Origin: Aphrocallistes beatrix | Taxonomy: Eukaryota; Porifera; Hexactinellida; Sceptrulophora; Aphrocallistidae | Assembly (NCBI GenBank): GCA_963281255.1 | Contig: OY725500.1 | Span: forward strand, 4,025,184 to 4,089,183 | Direction: 5' to 3' | Length of the DNA: 64,000 nt | Part shown: positions 53,745 to 64,000 of the stretch, piece by piece | Layout of the letters: each line of letters starts with the position of its first letter | Position numbering within the stretch: the stretch's first letter is position 1 | The notes under the pieces: model-generated | What the model was told of the DNA's origin: nothing | The model's database searches: none | The model's input: only the letters and a program-made list of their open reading frames with translations | Position numbers and translations under genes: made by a program

Positions 53745-56700
53745 ATGAACGGTAAAGAAACAATGCGTAGAGGGAGGCATCACAAACCTCCTCTTAGCTC
53801 AGCGCTTATCGTACTCGGCAAACGTACCACAATAAAACCAGACTCGAAGCCTGAAGAAACAGAGACTTCATCTGTTCCTAAGATACTCACCACACCTTAC
53901 ACTTTACTCGGCAATGAAACGCCCGCTCATGAGTTCCTAAAAGAATTTTATCAAGCCGATTCGGATACCAGAAAAGAAGGTATTATACACAACGGTCTTC
54001 GGACGCTCAAGTTCACCAAAACAAAGCCAGAAACGACTTTACTCACTTCTTTCATGTACATTGCGAAAGAGACACCTCGCTCTCTTACATCACCGAAAGT
54101 TTTCGAAAGTATTCTGAGTTTCTTGAAGAAAGAACCTTTCAAAAAACAATCGCCGATAACTCTAATTTTCATCGCCAATCTCATTTTAGAGTTACTCTCC
54201 AAGTCTCAAGATTGGCCAGAGGTGGTTGCGCATTATTACATAGAGGATGCCATTGGGGAACGACTTTGGGTGGACTTACCTTCGTGTCGGAAATTCGTCC
54301 TGAACATTCTAACCGGTTTTGGACACCATTTTCCACTGATCCGAAAGGAGATTGAAGAACAAGAAACTTTATCTACTTCTGAATTCGTTTTTCCTGAATG
54401 CGAAGTCAAGACGAGATTCACTCCGCTTACTCAACAAGCAATAAGGAAGAACGTGATTACGGTTGTGAACGAATCTCTTCAGAAACGACAGGCTGGCACA
54501 ATCCCTAAATCCTTGTACATTTTTCTCAGGATCGCCTGTTGCTATCCTGAAATTCGTCTCATCATCTCGAAACAATTTGAGGTCTGGCTGGGTGGGGTCA
54601 AGATCACAAAGCCTCTAATCGACCTTCTGAATACTCTCGTGTCCGTTTGTCACACCTCAGAAGATAGCGAGGCGATGATTATCCTAGTCACAATGAGGCT
54701 GAAAACGAAGCTATCGAATCCACAGTACATTTCTGCTATACAAACTCTAGTCAGTACAGAAGAAAATTTGGAGCTCTGTTTCCGACAAATTTTTCTCAAC
54801 GAATTGAGCGCGAGAAAGAATCAAGTGAACCTCCCCCTGTTACAGATGATGTTTCGAGGTCACCCGGACCAATGTGCACAGCTCTTCGCTGCGATGAGTC
54901 AAGAAATCCTAAGCTCTAGTAAAGATGACATGGTAAAAGCTATAAAGCAGTTATTCCGCGAACTGGTACGCCAAGTGAAAGATATGAATTTTCAGCTGGT
55001 ACCTACTTCGCTGTTACAAGAACGAAATGAGGAGAAATTTCGCAGAATGGATATCAACCACAAACCGAAATATGTTCTATCGATTGCTGATCTAGTCGTT
55101 TGGGTTAGTGTCAGTATTGCGCATCATTTGAACCGAGATCTGTCGGCCATTGGGGTTGAAGGGAACTTAAAACTGAATAATTTTCTCTCTCAAGTACAGT
55201 CACAAGCAATTTCCTGGCTACTTAACACAGTCTCTACGTTTCCTACTTCAGAACAAGTGTACAACTATATGCTACGGAAATTGACTCTATTTGAAATTGA
55301 TTGGGGCAAGGATGAATGGCCAAACGAGAGTGAACGAAGTGCGTTACAGAAAATACTTCAACAAAGCCCAATTCTCGAAAAATCCATCGCCATGCTATGT
55401 CAACTTCCTCATAAGGAATCTATCCAAGTTAAGCCACTCGCTGTCATAAATTTACTCGAAAAGATGTTCAACAATTGCCTCAACTCACGGCAAAACATTC
55501 AATGTTTAAATACCGATGTTTTCCCTGAAATTCTCAAGTTAAGCAAGCTCCCACCTGACTCAGGTTCGATTCGTGAGGAGAGTGAGGGTCTAGAATTCTG
55601 TTACGTAGAATTCTACTGGCGAGCATGGGTACTGCTGTTGATAATAACGATATGCAACCTACGGGAGGTGGGGAGAGAAGCTTTAGATAATTATCCTACA
55701 TTGAAAATGCTCCTGGAAATGTGTTTGACAGGAGATTTCAAGTTTCCATCAACACTCAGCTTGTGTAAAGGTACTACTGAGGCTAGTATGCTTGTAAGAG
55801 AAGATACTTTAACTAAGCAGGAAGAGGAAGAAATGAAAAAGTCAAGTTGGTTTTCTGATGAAGAAGTTAAATTGATGATTTATTACATCCGTGGTCCAAG
55901 CCGTAGACCTCTAGCAAGCACGATTGAGAATTTGAAAGTGCTGAATTCAAGTTTCAGTCTGGATAAGCAGATTTTCCAATGCCGAGATCCTGACTTCTTA
56001 CTGGAGGTTATAGAGTGCCAGGGTAGCGCTGGTTCACTGAAATGGCTCTCTGACGTTTTGGAGTCAGATTCTGAATTCTCTGTCAATGCTTTACCCTGCA
56101 CCTCGCTCTGTGAACTGTTCCTATCCGGCTTGGACGAACAAAGAACGACCAATCGAGAGCAATCAATCAAAGCATTGAAAAAGCCTAAACTAACTAAAAA
56201 GTGTTCTCGTCGGCAGAAAACAATAATAGAACGTCTGAACAGTCTTCTGCTTTTAAACGAGGATGAATCGGAAACGAGTTTTACTGTTTTGAGGTATTTT
56301 CTCCTGCGACTAACTCCTTTTAAGCACGCACTCATTGCGGATAGACAGTTAATTTTGACAGCGTTAGAATCCTTGTTTGATTGCCAATCTGAAACTGACA
56401 ATACTCTGTTGCAGAAAGTTTCGTGGCTTTTGAATGGAATTCCGTCCATGCCTTCTTTTGAAAAACTCAAACCAGCGATTACAGAACTGATCTTAGAATG
56501 TTGCATGCATGAATTTCAAGACGACGTGATGGTCGGTTCACTCATATTCATCGATAGATACTTACCAGAAAATGTGGAGAATTTCTACTTGACTCTTTTC
56601 AAAGTTTTACAAGAACGGAAATTCTTTTTCATGTTCTCCCTGCGAAAAAAACCCTCTTCACTCCCGAAAGAGTTGCTCTCTTGTTTACACAGTCTCGTTT

Positions 56701-59700
56701 TAAAAACCACAAAATTTATGCTCCATCATCAAGAACAGTTTGATAAGACTGATTGGCTGGATTTATCTTTGGAAAGTCGCCCAGCAAAACTACCAAACCC
56801 TCTGATCATAATGACCATACTGACGCTGTCGTTCGATTCAATTGTGAACGAGAGTACATCTGGAGAAGATGAGCTATTCGAGCTTTGGTTTCCAACGAAA
56901 GAGTCAAGCCAAATTCAAATGTTTCTTGGAAATCCCGAAATTCTTCCTGTCGAATTTATTCTCCAATTTCTGATCTCAAAAAGACCTTTCATAGCAACTA
57001 CATTATTGAATTTTATTGATATTGAAACAGCACTGAATCTGCTTACAACTCAAGGGGCTAGTGAGAGAAGCACAAAACTGATTCTAAAATTTCTCAATGA
57101 AAAGGTTGTGAAGTCTGGCGAAAATGTGAAAACCGCCCTACGTCTTCCGGAATTTACTAACTCCTTATCGCAACTGCGAAATCTCACAGAATTCTTTCAG
57201 AATAAAGGTTACCATGAGGGGAAGGCTTTCTACAAAATGATAGTGGAAATAACTGGGCTAAAAACTCCGATTTACCATCACTCAAGTACGAATTCCGATT
57301 TGCAAATCGATTTCTTTCGACCTGAAACGGTGAAAAAGAAAACACCCAAAAGTGAGAACTTAGAAGGTAAAAATATCGAACAATTTTTCTTACAGGTGTT
57401 CAGTAACCGCACAACTTTCCTTGTCAGTGACTCCTACTCGTACCAAGCTATGTTACTGCGTGCTATTACCTCAGATTTTCTTGATGACATTACGCAAGCA
57501 AATACCCAACAATTCTCCACGATAAATTCAGTCGTGAATCGCCTGCATAAACTTGTTTCATCAAATCGTTCTGGCCGCTCTGTGCTAGAGTCTCTGTTTC
57601 AGAAGTCTACCTGGTCATGTCCAATCATAAAACTTCTCTGTATAGCACATTCTAGGCACGGGACAACACGTGAATGGACAGAGACGTTGCATTTTATCAC
57701 GCATTACGCTAACCCATGCGGGCCATTAGTACCACTGATCCATGAGTATTTTCCTGAGACGTTGCACCCGTTACAAGAACGCCTCAGGGAAGATCCGAGT
57801 AAACTCATTAACGATATTCTAGTCAAGGCGTCGCGAGATGTCGATAAAACGATTCAGCTAGCCAACCAATTGCTACTTTTGACCGCGGATGGTGATAAGT
57901 TTAAGCGATTCGATTTCAATAAGTTACTAAGAGTAGTGAATATCCTTGAAGAGATAGAGTACAGAAAAGTTGATCAGCTGATATGGCACGTTCTCCTCAC
58001 GACACTGCAACATGGAGATTCGCAGAAAACAGTTAACTTCATTCTCAGTCTCCTGAACCAGCAAGTCGATCAAACCTTAATTCTAACTCTCGATGGACGA
58101 GAATTCGATCTGTTCAAGCTGTCAGTTGGAAAGTATTTTGACTGTTTGAGCCTTTTGGATCCAGATATAGGTTTTTCAGCAGCGCATTATTCCTTGAATA
58201 AGCTAGCCTCAGTCCTATTCAATGAATGGTACCTGCCTTACATCCTATCCTTCTTCATGTCGGAGTTGTCGTGGGATTTCGTGTCAGACCTCTTATCATC
58301 CAGCGCTTTTCATTCTTCCAACACGGCCTATCTGGACTTCTTGTGGGGCTGTTTGAATGCGGCTCGTTTGTGGCATGGACGCTCAGTGCTTAACGTTGTA
58401 TCTCCGTTATGGTGCTTTGGTTTGAGAAAGCAGTTCAAGTTGGATGTCAATGAAAATATAGTTAAGATTCTCAATCGAATTTATGAAGAATTTAAGGAAA
58501 GCACTCAAATGCTGTCTAACCAAAGTGATATGGCGCTCGGAGAATATTTAGATCATTTGGATAATAGCGAAGCAAATCGCAAACTTTTCTTCGATGCCCT
58601 CTACAAGCGGATTCCAATGTTGGTCGTTTTACTGGAAAACTCTGTCGAAAAGCAGAAAACCTCAATCATGTCGCTGATAGATAAGAATGACATCTTAGCT
58701 TCACATTTTGCGCTTTTCCTCTACTTAATATGGCCCGAAATTGATATTCCTTCTGATTCCTTTAATTCTTTACCGCTGAAATTCAGTCTTTGGCATCCGA
58801 GTGTATGTGACACGAGGCTCCACCAACTCCTATCTCGTCTTGTCTCTACAAATGACACCTCACATTCACAAGCGAAATTCATCCTCATTCTAAAACGCAT
58901 AGCTACTCAGCATAAGATTTTATTCCTTCGTCATCTCCCTATACTGCCTTCTTTTATAAGTTCTAACTCAGTTCTCTTAAAATCTGACAACATTCGGCAA
59001 AATCAAATGCTGTTATCACAAATTTTAAACCTCCTGAAACTGCTACAGCCAGACATCTTCAAAGATATATACTGTAACGCACTGAATTCTATTTTTGATT
59101 GCTATTTCAGAACATTTTCACCTGGTCTTAAAAACGCAGGTTACGAATCTCTACTAGATTCACTCGGTGAAATGTTACTATTCTATTTACGCTCGAATCT
59201 AAAACAGTTCTACCAGTTTATTATCCAGCATCGACAACTTTTGGAAGACATATCAACGAACCATCCTAAAGTTGAATCCATGCAACAGATAGTCACTTCC
59301 ATTCGCTACAACCAGCCTAACATGCTATGCATTAACAACCGTAATTTCGGGTTTATTTTTCCAGAGCCTCCAGCTTCTAAGACCCTTCAACTAATTCCAT
59401 TTAAAAACAGACTTCTACGACATAACACTAACGAAACGATTATCTACGTATTGCAAGAGCTGGAAGATCAATCGATCTATAGTGCTAGCATTCTGACCGA
59501 GTTCGCACCCTGCTTGCACACGCTATTAGTCCATCCAGATCAATACTGCCGGAAGCTAGCCACGCTGCTAACTGTTCGTCATCTGAAACAGAACCCAAGC
59601 TATTGCGCGGAATTTATTCCTTACATTTTACGAGCACTCACGTCCGGAGACCCGCTTATGGTCAGCGGAATTATAAAGTCTCTTCCAGAGGTGATTGTCT

Positions 59701-59831
59701 TGTGTTCCAAAGCAGACGCAAGGAAACTGATGAGGAGTATGTTCCTGATTTCAGCAAAGGAGTTCCAGGAAACGAGAGAAGAATTGATTAATTCCATTAA
59801 GACCTGTCTTGCTGACAAGTTTGTGTGTTAA
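53745..59831 (+). CDS. INTS1: Integrator complex subunit 1
   Basis: Single-exon protein of 2028 residues, close to the ~2,190 of human INTS1. It is nearly all alpha-helical repeats. Family-like segments include FTKTKPETTLLTSFMYIAKE near the start, VSTEENLELCFRQIFLNELSA near residue 345 (in the region of the INTS1 DUF3677 domain) and VPTSLLQERNEEKF near 425. The C-terminal HEAT segment is ALTSGDPLMVSGIIKSLPEV. INTS1 scaffolds the Integrator complex, which cleaves snRNA 3' ends and attenuates paused RNA polymerase II. Overall identity is low, so the call rests on these segments plus length and fold. RIC1 starts 175 bases downstream on the same strand. Confidence 0.75.
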   Translation: MNGKETMRRGRHHKPPLSSALIVLGKRTTIKPDSKPEETETSSVPKILTTPYTLLGNETPAHEFLKEFYQADSDTRKEGIIHNGLRTLKFTKTKPETTLLTSFMYIAKETPRSLTSPKVFESILSFLKKEPFKKQSPITLIFIANLILELLSKSQDWPEVVAHYYIEDAIGERLWVDLPSCRKFVLNILTGFGHHFPLIRKEIEEQETLSTSEFVFPECEVKTRFTPLTQQAIRKNVITVVNESLQKRQAGTIPKSLYIFLRIACCYPEIRLIISKQFEVWLGGVKITKPLIDLLNTLVSVCHTSEDSEAMIILVTMRLKTKLSNPQYISAIQTLVSTEENLELCFRQIFLNELSARKNQVNLPLLQMMFRGHPDQCAQLFAAMSQEILSSSKDDMVKAIKQLFRELVRQVKDMNFQLVPTSLLQERNEEKFRRMDINHKPKYVLSIADLVVWVSVSIAHHLNRDLSAIGVEGNLKLNNFLSQVQSQAISWLLNTVSTFPTSEQVYNYMLRKLTLFEIDWGKDEWPNESERSALQKILQQSPILEKSIAMLCQLPHKESIQVKPLAVINLLEKMFNNCLNSRQNIQCLNTDVFPEILKLSKLPPDSGSIREESEGLEFCYVEFYWRAWVLLLIITICNLREVGREALDNYPTLKMLLEMCLTGDFKFPSTLSLCKGTTEASMLVREDTLTKQEEEEMKKSSWFSDEEVKLMIYYIRGPSRRPLASTIENLKVLNSSFSLDKQIFQCRDPDFLLEVIECQGSAGSLKWLSDVLESDSEFSVNALPCTSLCELFLSGLDEQRTTNREQSIKALKKPKLTKKCSRRQKTIIERLNSLLLLNEDESETSFTVLRYFLLRLTPFKHALIADRQLILTALESLFDCQSETDNTLLQKVSWLLNGIPSMPSFEKLKPAITELILECCMHEFQDDVMVGSLIFIDRYLPENVENFYLTLFKVLQERKFFFMFSLRKKPSSLPKELLSCLHSLVLKTTKFMLHHQEQFDKTDWLDLSLESRPAKLPNPLIIMTILTLSFDSIVNESTSGEDELFELWFPTKESSQIQMFLGNPEILPVEFILQFLISKRPFIATTLLNFIDIETALNLLTTQGASERSTKLILKFLNEKVVKSGENVKTALRLPEFTNSLSQLRNLTEFFQNKGYHEGKAFYKMIVEITGLKTPIYHHSSTNSDLQIDFFRPETVKKKTPKSENLEGKNIEQFFLQVFSNRTTFLVSDSYSYQAMLLRAITSDFLDDITQANTQQFSTINSVVNRLHKLVSSNRSGRSVLESLFQKSTWSCPIIKLLCIAHSRHGTTREWTETLHFITHYANPCGPLVPLIHEYFPETLHPLQERLREDPSKLINDILVKASRDVDKTIQLANQLLLLTADGDKFKRFDFNKLLRVVNILEEIEYRKVDQLIWHVLLTTLQHGDSQKTVNFILSLLNQQVDQTLILTLDGREFDLFKLSVGKYFDCLSLLDPDIGFSAAHYSLNKLASVLFNEWYLPYILSFFMSELSWDFVSDLLSSSAFHSSNTAYLDFLWGCLNAARLWHGRSVLNVVSPLWCFGLRKQFKLDVNENIVKILNRIYEEFKESTQMLSNQSDMALGEYLDHLDNSEANRKLFFDALYKRIPMLVVLLENSVEKQKTSIMSLIDKNDILASHFALFLYLIWPEIDIPSDSFNSLPLKFSLWHPSVCDTRLHQLLSRLVSTNDTSHSQAKFILILKRIATQHKILFLRHLPILPSFISSNSVLLKSDNIRQNQMLLSQILNLLKLLQPDIFKDIYCNALNSIFDCYFRTFSPGLKNAGYESLLDSLGEMLLFYLRSNLKQFYQFIIQHRQLLEDISTNHPKVESMQQIVTSIRYNQPNMLCINNRNFGFIFPEPPASKTLQLIPFKNRLLRHNTNETIIYVLQELEDQSIYSASILTEFAPCLHTLLVHPDQYCRKLATLLTVRHLKQNPSYCAEFIPYILRALTSGDPLMVSGIIKSLPEVIVLCSKADARKLMRSMFLISAKEFQETREELINSIKTCLADKFVC

Positions 59832-60006
59832 TAGTTTACTTATGTTCCTTTTTAATCATTCATTAAAATGCTAGTTAGAAGAATTGGTGGGGGATTGCGA
59901 TGTAACCAATTACGTTATCCTGTAATCATAAATGTAAGGGACTTTTTATTTATTTCTCCACTTAAAATGTTTTTTAGAAAATTAGCAACAATTCAGCTAC
60001 ACCTCG

Positions 60007-63000
60007 ATGTACTTTCCCTTTGGATGGCCAAAGGTCATCGATCTTAACAGTATCCACGATTTCACATCAGATGTCACTGCAAACTATAAACCATGCCGAC
60101 ATCCCTACCTCCCAATACTTATATTCATCACTCCTAACTCCCTACAGTTCTGGGACACACAGAATACCTTGCTAATCGCGGAATATCAACGCTCTTCGGA
60201 TAGTATTGATGAGCTAGGCTTAAACATGTTTGGGAGTTGGCATCGTGATGGTGAGCGTTTTGTGATATTAACTAACACAGGTCATATAATAATATTCGAC
60301 GTACACATGAAGGAGACTAGCTACACGGATATACACAGCTACACTAAGGGCGGACTGGAATTTTTAATGGCAATGAGCACCATCAAATCAAGCAATTTTG
60401 ACTTCTCACTCACACACTTTGAAGAGATTGTTCGCATCTCCTTTAACACGACAATAAATTCAGTTGCAAACTTTGGGGACTACATAATTTTGGGGACACA
60501 ATCTGGGTACTTACATCAACTAGATTGGGATGGGCTGTGCTCCTCGCAAATGACTGTCAATGTCACTAAACTTTTACTCCCAAAGCCAACCAAAAAGCCT
60601 GAAAACGCCACAGGAAATCCAACACTGATAAAGAATGTCTCTCTCAAATCGATTTTCCCTTCAGAATCGCCGCTAGGAATTTTCATCATTATAGATGACG
60701 GAGCCGTTTACTTCCTTGCTAGCTCTGATTTAAATGCATTCATAAATGATCAAGCAAAGTTATACCATTTTAAAGGAATCCATGACGCGTTTGATATTTC
60801 GATCAATTACAAGTTTAAGTTGGCCGCAATTGGTTGCCGGTCTGGGGAAGTCCAAATATGGAAGCAAGATGTGGACTCTGGAAACTGGCAGAATTCGCAC
60901 ATCCTTGATAACCCCTCTCACGATATTGCTACCGCACAAAATGAAGTCGTGTCGTTACAATGGTCAGTGAGTGACGAAAAAGCTTTAGCAGTTCTATGGT
61001 TAGACGGAACTTTTAGTATTTTTTCCGTTTTCGGATCGCTAATCACATCTTATGAAGAGTTAAACACGAATCGCAAAGCAATCTTCGGCCCTGTAAACTG
61101 GACAAAAGATGGGTACTCTCTATGGTTACTTTGTAGAAATGAAACGAGGAATGAATTCCTAATCTTTAACTTTCTAAAAAGCGCACTCACATCCTCTCCT
61201 ATACTCTCCAATCAAGAGCATGTTATCCTGCACAGCCCCACTCAGGTATACATATACCCCAAATCCACTTACAGTACCAGCGAATTGGAGTTCCAGCAAA
61301 ACATGCATTTTTGCCAAATCATCCAAGTTGAACCGAATTATATTATGAAGAATTGGCCCATCAGATTAGTCGCCATGAATGAACGCTACAAATACCTTGC
61401 CATAGCCGGTACGAATGGTTTCTGTCTTTGCAATTACAGCAAAAACAAATGGAAATTGTACGCCAATGAGGCACAAGAAATGAGCTTCCGCTGTACAGGG
61501 GGTCTGGCCTGGTGGAATGACATCCTAGTAGCTGGCTATACAACTAATAGCTCGCATAAAAATTTCATTGTTTTCCATTCGCTTCATGAAAAGCTTGAAG
61601 ACAATCAAACTCTATTCAAACTTAACATGCCGCATCGAATTTGTCATATGGATATATATCTGGACAATCTTCTGGTATTGACTGGAAACCATAAAATACT
61701 TGTGTACCATCTCGCTAAGTCTCAAGTCACAAACAAAAACACGCTAGAATTAGACTTGATTCTTAACACTTCATTCGAAGAGTTCGGCTGGTCCCCGTAT
61801 AACATAATATCTGCGTCCATGTCAACAGTACAAACTGAAGTGCTATCACCAGTGAATGATTTCGGGCTCGCTTCCATTCTCATCAATGTTGAAGGTTACC
61901 TAATGATGCTTCAAGTCGTATCCCATTACGATCTCCATTCACAGAAAAACCTCATCAAATCATTGAGTCCTGTCTGCCTTGCTTCAGGCGTGGAATCTAT
62001 TTTCAGCTACCCATACCTTCCTCCTGGTTTGGGGACTCAGAGTAGGCCATACCTCTCGCAAGCACTCTGGTTAGGCTGTGGCCAAGCTGGGCTCAAAATT
62101 TGGCTACCTTTATATCCCCATGAGGACCCACGGAATCCTACCTACCTTTCAAAATGGATAATGCTGACCATTTACTCCCGTGTTCTACCATTGTCGATTT
62201 CTTTTGAAGATGGAACGGTTGCGGGTGTAGATTGCGACCAACAATATTACGACAAGATCAAGAGAATGGTGGCCTATTCGATTCCGCGAAGAAACACACA
62301 ATTAACTGTATCACTGATCCTGAAACAATTATTGAAACGTAACCTAGCAAGTCACGCAATGCGTATCACCTACTCCTGTGCAGACCTCCCACATTTCGAT
62401 TACATCTTAGAGCACTTGATTCATACAGTGCTGGAGGAAGAAGCAGCACAAGGCAGTCCCACGCCAAACGCTCTCCTGCCTAATGTTATCGAGTTAGTAC
62501 GCCCGTTTCCTAACTTTATTAAAATCGTCGGTGAGTGTGCACGTAAGACAGAGATAGCAGTGTGGACGTATTTGTTCGGAGCAGCCGGCAAACCGAAAGA
62601 ACTCTTCGAACAGGCGATGGAGAAAGGCAATCTTGAGATTGCGGCTAATTACCTCCTGATCGTGGAGACGATAGAGCAGCCAGCTGTTGCATTCAGACTC
62701 GTGCGACGAATTCTGAACGCTTGTCTCGAAAGCAGCAACTGGACCTTGTGCGTAAACCTGATACGATTCATTAAATCCATCGCGAAAAATGAGCTCCCTG
62801 AATCCCCCATCTCTCCTAAGGTGTCCCTGCCGATAGGAGCGTTCGTGTCTTCGGAGAGCAAAGAGGGACCCGTTGTTCCTCCGATTTCCACTCCAACCAA
62901 GGTGTTACCGCAATATCCCACTGTACAGCCACAGTCACAGCTGAGTGAGGAGAAAAAGATGCCTCGACCTCAATTCACATCCGCTCTCGACCTGAAAGAT

Positions 63001-63912
63001 GAGGAAGATATTGTGGAGAAAGTGTTGACTAGGCACTCACGACGTCTGCTCACGAATTTGAACTTGCGCGAGTTAGCCGCATTCTCGACACATTTAAACT
63101 TCTCGCTCGTGAAGTGGCTTAAGAATGAGAATTATTTTAATATTAAAATCGAGAGCTACTCCAATGCCCTAACACAGTTGCACACTCACTTCCGATGGCC
63201 GCTACCCGGACATAGAACAGCCAGTCCCGACTCTCAAAAGCATTCCTCTAACGAATCAAGTGACTTGGAAGTAATCAGTGAGAGAGATAACGACACTCTC
63301 TCACTGACATCATCCGTCTCCACGAAGCATGTACCGTTGCAGAGCAAGGCTGCTTCTGCTTACAGTTTGCCCAAAATAGGATCACGTCTCACGACAGGGG
63401 ATCTGGAACAAATAGAGATCGACACGTATCTAGATAGTGAAGAGAACTTCTCTGAATTGTTGGAAGAGAGTAACAATAATTCGCCCGATCTGAAACGTAG
63501 TCAGAAGGAGATAAAGTTTTTCCAAGAGATATTCGTCACAGCGAACAGCTACGAATGGTACATACTATTCTCCATTTTGTTACAAGATAAACACAGCCTG
63601 GTGGAAACGATCTCTTTCATTCTACGGTCCGCTGAGCAGATCGGGCAGACACGCGTAAAAAACATTTCCGAGGGGTTACAAGACATTAGCATTTGGGCAT
63701 TAGATAATTGTAGCGGTTATGTTGAGTTTCTTTTCGGAATGAAAAAATTGCTCGAGTCAATGCATAATTATTTACAAGATCAAGTAATGGAAGAAACCAC
63801 GAACCGCTCAGAAGTTGGGAATGTTGTAACGAGTTCTTTAGCGGTTCCAGAAGATGCACTATCTCCAAAGACACCCGATTATGATTCTTCCAGCTCTTGT
63901 GTGCTATCGTAA
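60007..63912 (+). CDS. RIC1: RIC1, subunit of the RAB6A guanine-exchange complex
   Basis: Single-exon protein of 1301 residues, about 120 shorter than the human protein but ending normally. The start MYFPFGWPKVIDL matches the MYFLSGWPK opening of RIC1. The N-terminal half is a WD40-type propeller (FGSWHRDGERFVILTNTGHI, IGCRSGEVQIW). The RIC1 domain follows with LPLYPHEDPRNPTYLSKWIM near residue 700 and an alpha-solenoid to about 1100 (ILKQLLKRNLASHAMRITYS). A disordered serine-rich insertion lies near 935-980. With RGP1 it activates RAB6 at the Golgi for retrograde traffic. Acceptor-like TTTTTTAG ends at 59977, 30 bases before the ATG. Confidence 0.9.
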   Translation: MYFPFGWPKVIDLNSIHDFTSDVTANYKPCRHPYLPILIFITPNSLQFWDTQNTLLIAEYQRSSDSIDELGLNMFGSWHRDGERFVILTNTGHIIIFDVHMKETSYTDIHSYTKGGLEFLMAMSTIKSSNFDFSLTHFEEIVRISFNTTINSVANFGDYIILGTQSGYLHQLDWDGLCSSQMTVNVTKLLLPKPTKKPENATGNPTLIKNVSLKSIFPSESPLGIFIIIDDGAVYFLASSDLNAFINDQAKLYHFKGIHDAFDISINYKFKLAAIGCRSGEVQIWKQDVDSGNWQNSHILDNPSHDIATAQNEVVSLQWSVSDEKALAVLWLDGTFSIFSVFGSLITSYEELNTNRKAIFGPVNWTKDGYSLWLLCRNETRNEFLIFNFLKSALTSSPILSNQEHVILHSPTQVYIYPKSTYSTSELEFQQNMHFCQIIQVEPNYIMKNWPIRLVAMNERYKYLAIAGTNGFCLCNYSKNKWKLYANEAQEMSFRCTGGLAWWNDILVAGYTTNSSHKNFIVFHSLHEKLEDNQTLFKLNMPHRICHMDIYLDNLLVLTGNHKILVYHLAKSQVTNKNTLELDLILNTSFEEFGWSPYNIISASMSTVQTEVLSPVNDFGLASILINVEGYLMMLQVVSHYDLHSQKNLIKSLSPVCLASGVESIFSYPYLPPGLGTQSRPYLSQALWLGCGQAGLKIWLPLYPHEDPRNPTYLSKWIMLTIYSRVLPLSISFEDGTVAGVDCDQQYYDKIKRMVAYSIPRRNTQLTVSLILKQLLKRNLASHAMRITYSCADLPHFDYILEHLIHTVLEEEAAQGSPTPNALLPNVIELVRPFPNFIKIVGECARKTEIAVWTYLFGAAGKPKELFEQAMEKGNLEIAANYLLIVETIEQPAVAFRLVRRILNACLESSNWTLCVNLIRFIKSIAKNELPESPISPKVSLPIGAFVSSESKEGPVVPPISTPTKVLPQYPTVQPQSQLSEEKKMPRPQFTSALDLKDEEDIVEKVLTRHSRRLLTNLNLRELAAFSTHLNFSLVKWLKNENYFNIKIESYSNALTQLHTHFRWPLPGHRTASPDSQKHSSNESSDLEVISERDNDTLSLTSSVSTKHVPLQSKAASAYSLPKIGSRLTTGDLEQIEIDTYLDSEENFSELLEESNNNSPDLKRSQKEIKFFQEIFVTANSYEWYILFSILLQDKHSLVETISFILRSAEQIGQTRVKNISEGLQDISIWALDNCSGYVEFLFGMKKLLESMHNYLQDQVMEETTNRSEVGNVVTSSLAVPEDALSPKTPDYDSSSSCVLS

Positions 63913-64000
63913 ACAGCAAATCCTCTTATCATGATGGAGTTAATATATTCTTCTGATTAATGATTACATATTTTACTTGTTACTATGTATCCTAGAGCTA

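Noticed and set aside
1..64000. CRISPR arrays, bacterial operons, tRNA or rRNA genes
   Set aside because: No spaced direct repeats, no bacterial-type gene strings and no tRNA-like arms were seen; the gene content and introns are eukaryotic.

Overview
This window looks like nuclear DNA of an intron-poor animal. The gene set is metazoan or broadly eukaryotic: tubulin glycylase, RGS12-type scaffold, YKT6, FEM1, MON2, VWA7, a TRP channel, ubinuclein, Rpt5, GCP6, DDX60, enolase, Integrator subunit 1 and RIC1. Introns are spliceosomal with GT-AG ends and one probable GC-AG, and are mostly about 60-220 bases. Most coding regions here, including proteins of 1,000-2,000 residues, are single uninterrupted ORFs. 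Intergenic DNA is AT-rich and carries small DNA-transposon derivatives. A small-genome early-branching animal such as a sponge (possibly a glass sponge) would fit, but the sequence alone does not prove the taxon.

Layout. From 98 to 20737 eight genes run on the minus strand: TTLL3/8-like tubulin glycylase, RGS12/14-like G-protein regulator, YKT6 SNARE, divergent FEM1-like protein, coiled-coil LIM protein, PGS1, TMEM86-type lysoplasmalogenase and MON2. Next is a 2.5 kb gap with a MITE-like element and a long foldback element. After it come a six-exon secreted VWA7-like gene (+) and, convergent to it, a seven-exon ankyrin TRP channel (-). Both were assembled here by matching splice sites and reading phase. 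A complete mariner element with one in-frame stop in its transposase follows. Then come ubinuclein (+) and the proteasome ATPase Rpt5 (+), and a minus-strand block: divergent alpha-tubulin, GT32-like glycosyltransferase, five-exon GCP6, two-exon DDX60 and enolase. INTS1 and RIC1 (+) close the window, 175 bases apart.

Functional themes. Several genes touch microtubules (glycylase, alpha-tubulin, GCP6). Several serve Golgi/endosome traffic (YKT6, MON2, RIC1). Others are housekeeping (PGS1, Rpt5, enolase, INTS1, ubinuclein). DDX60 suggests cytosolic RNA sensing. These are ordinary neighbours with no evident operon-like pathway logic. The unusual content is mostly in the mobile DNA: pogo-like MITEs with CAGT...ACTG ends at TA sites, two foldbacks with arms of about 200 bases or more, an exact hAT-type insertion beside a splice donor, and a nearly intact mariner. 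In three introns, removing these insertions leaves a remnant of 60-80 bases, so they account for much of the intron length variation.

Start codons for YKT6, VWA7 and DDX60 were moved to the first plausible ATG because the longest open frames begin at TTG.
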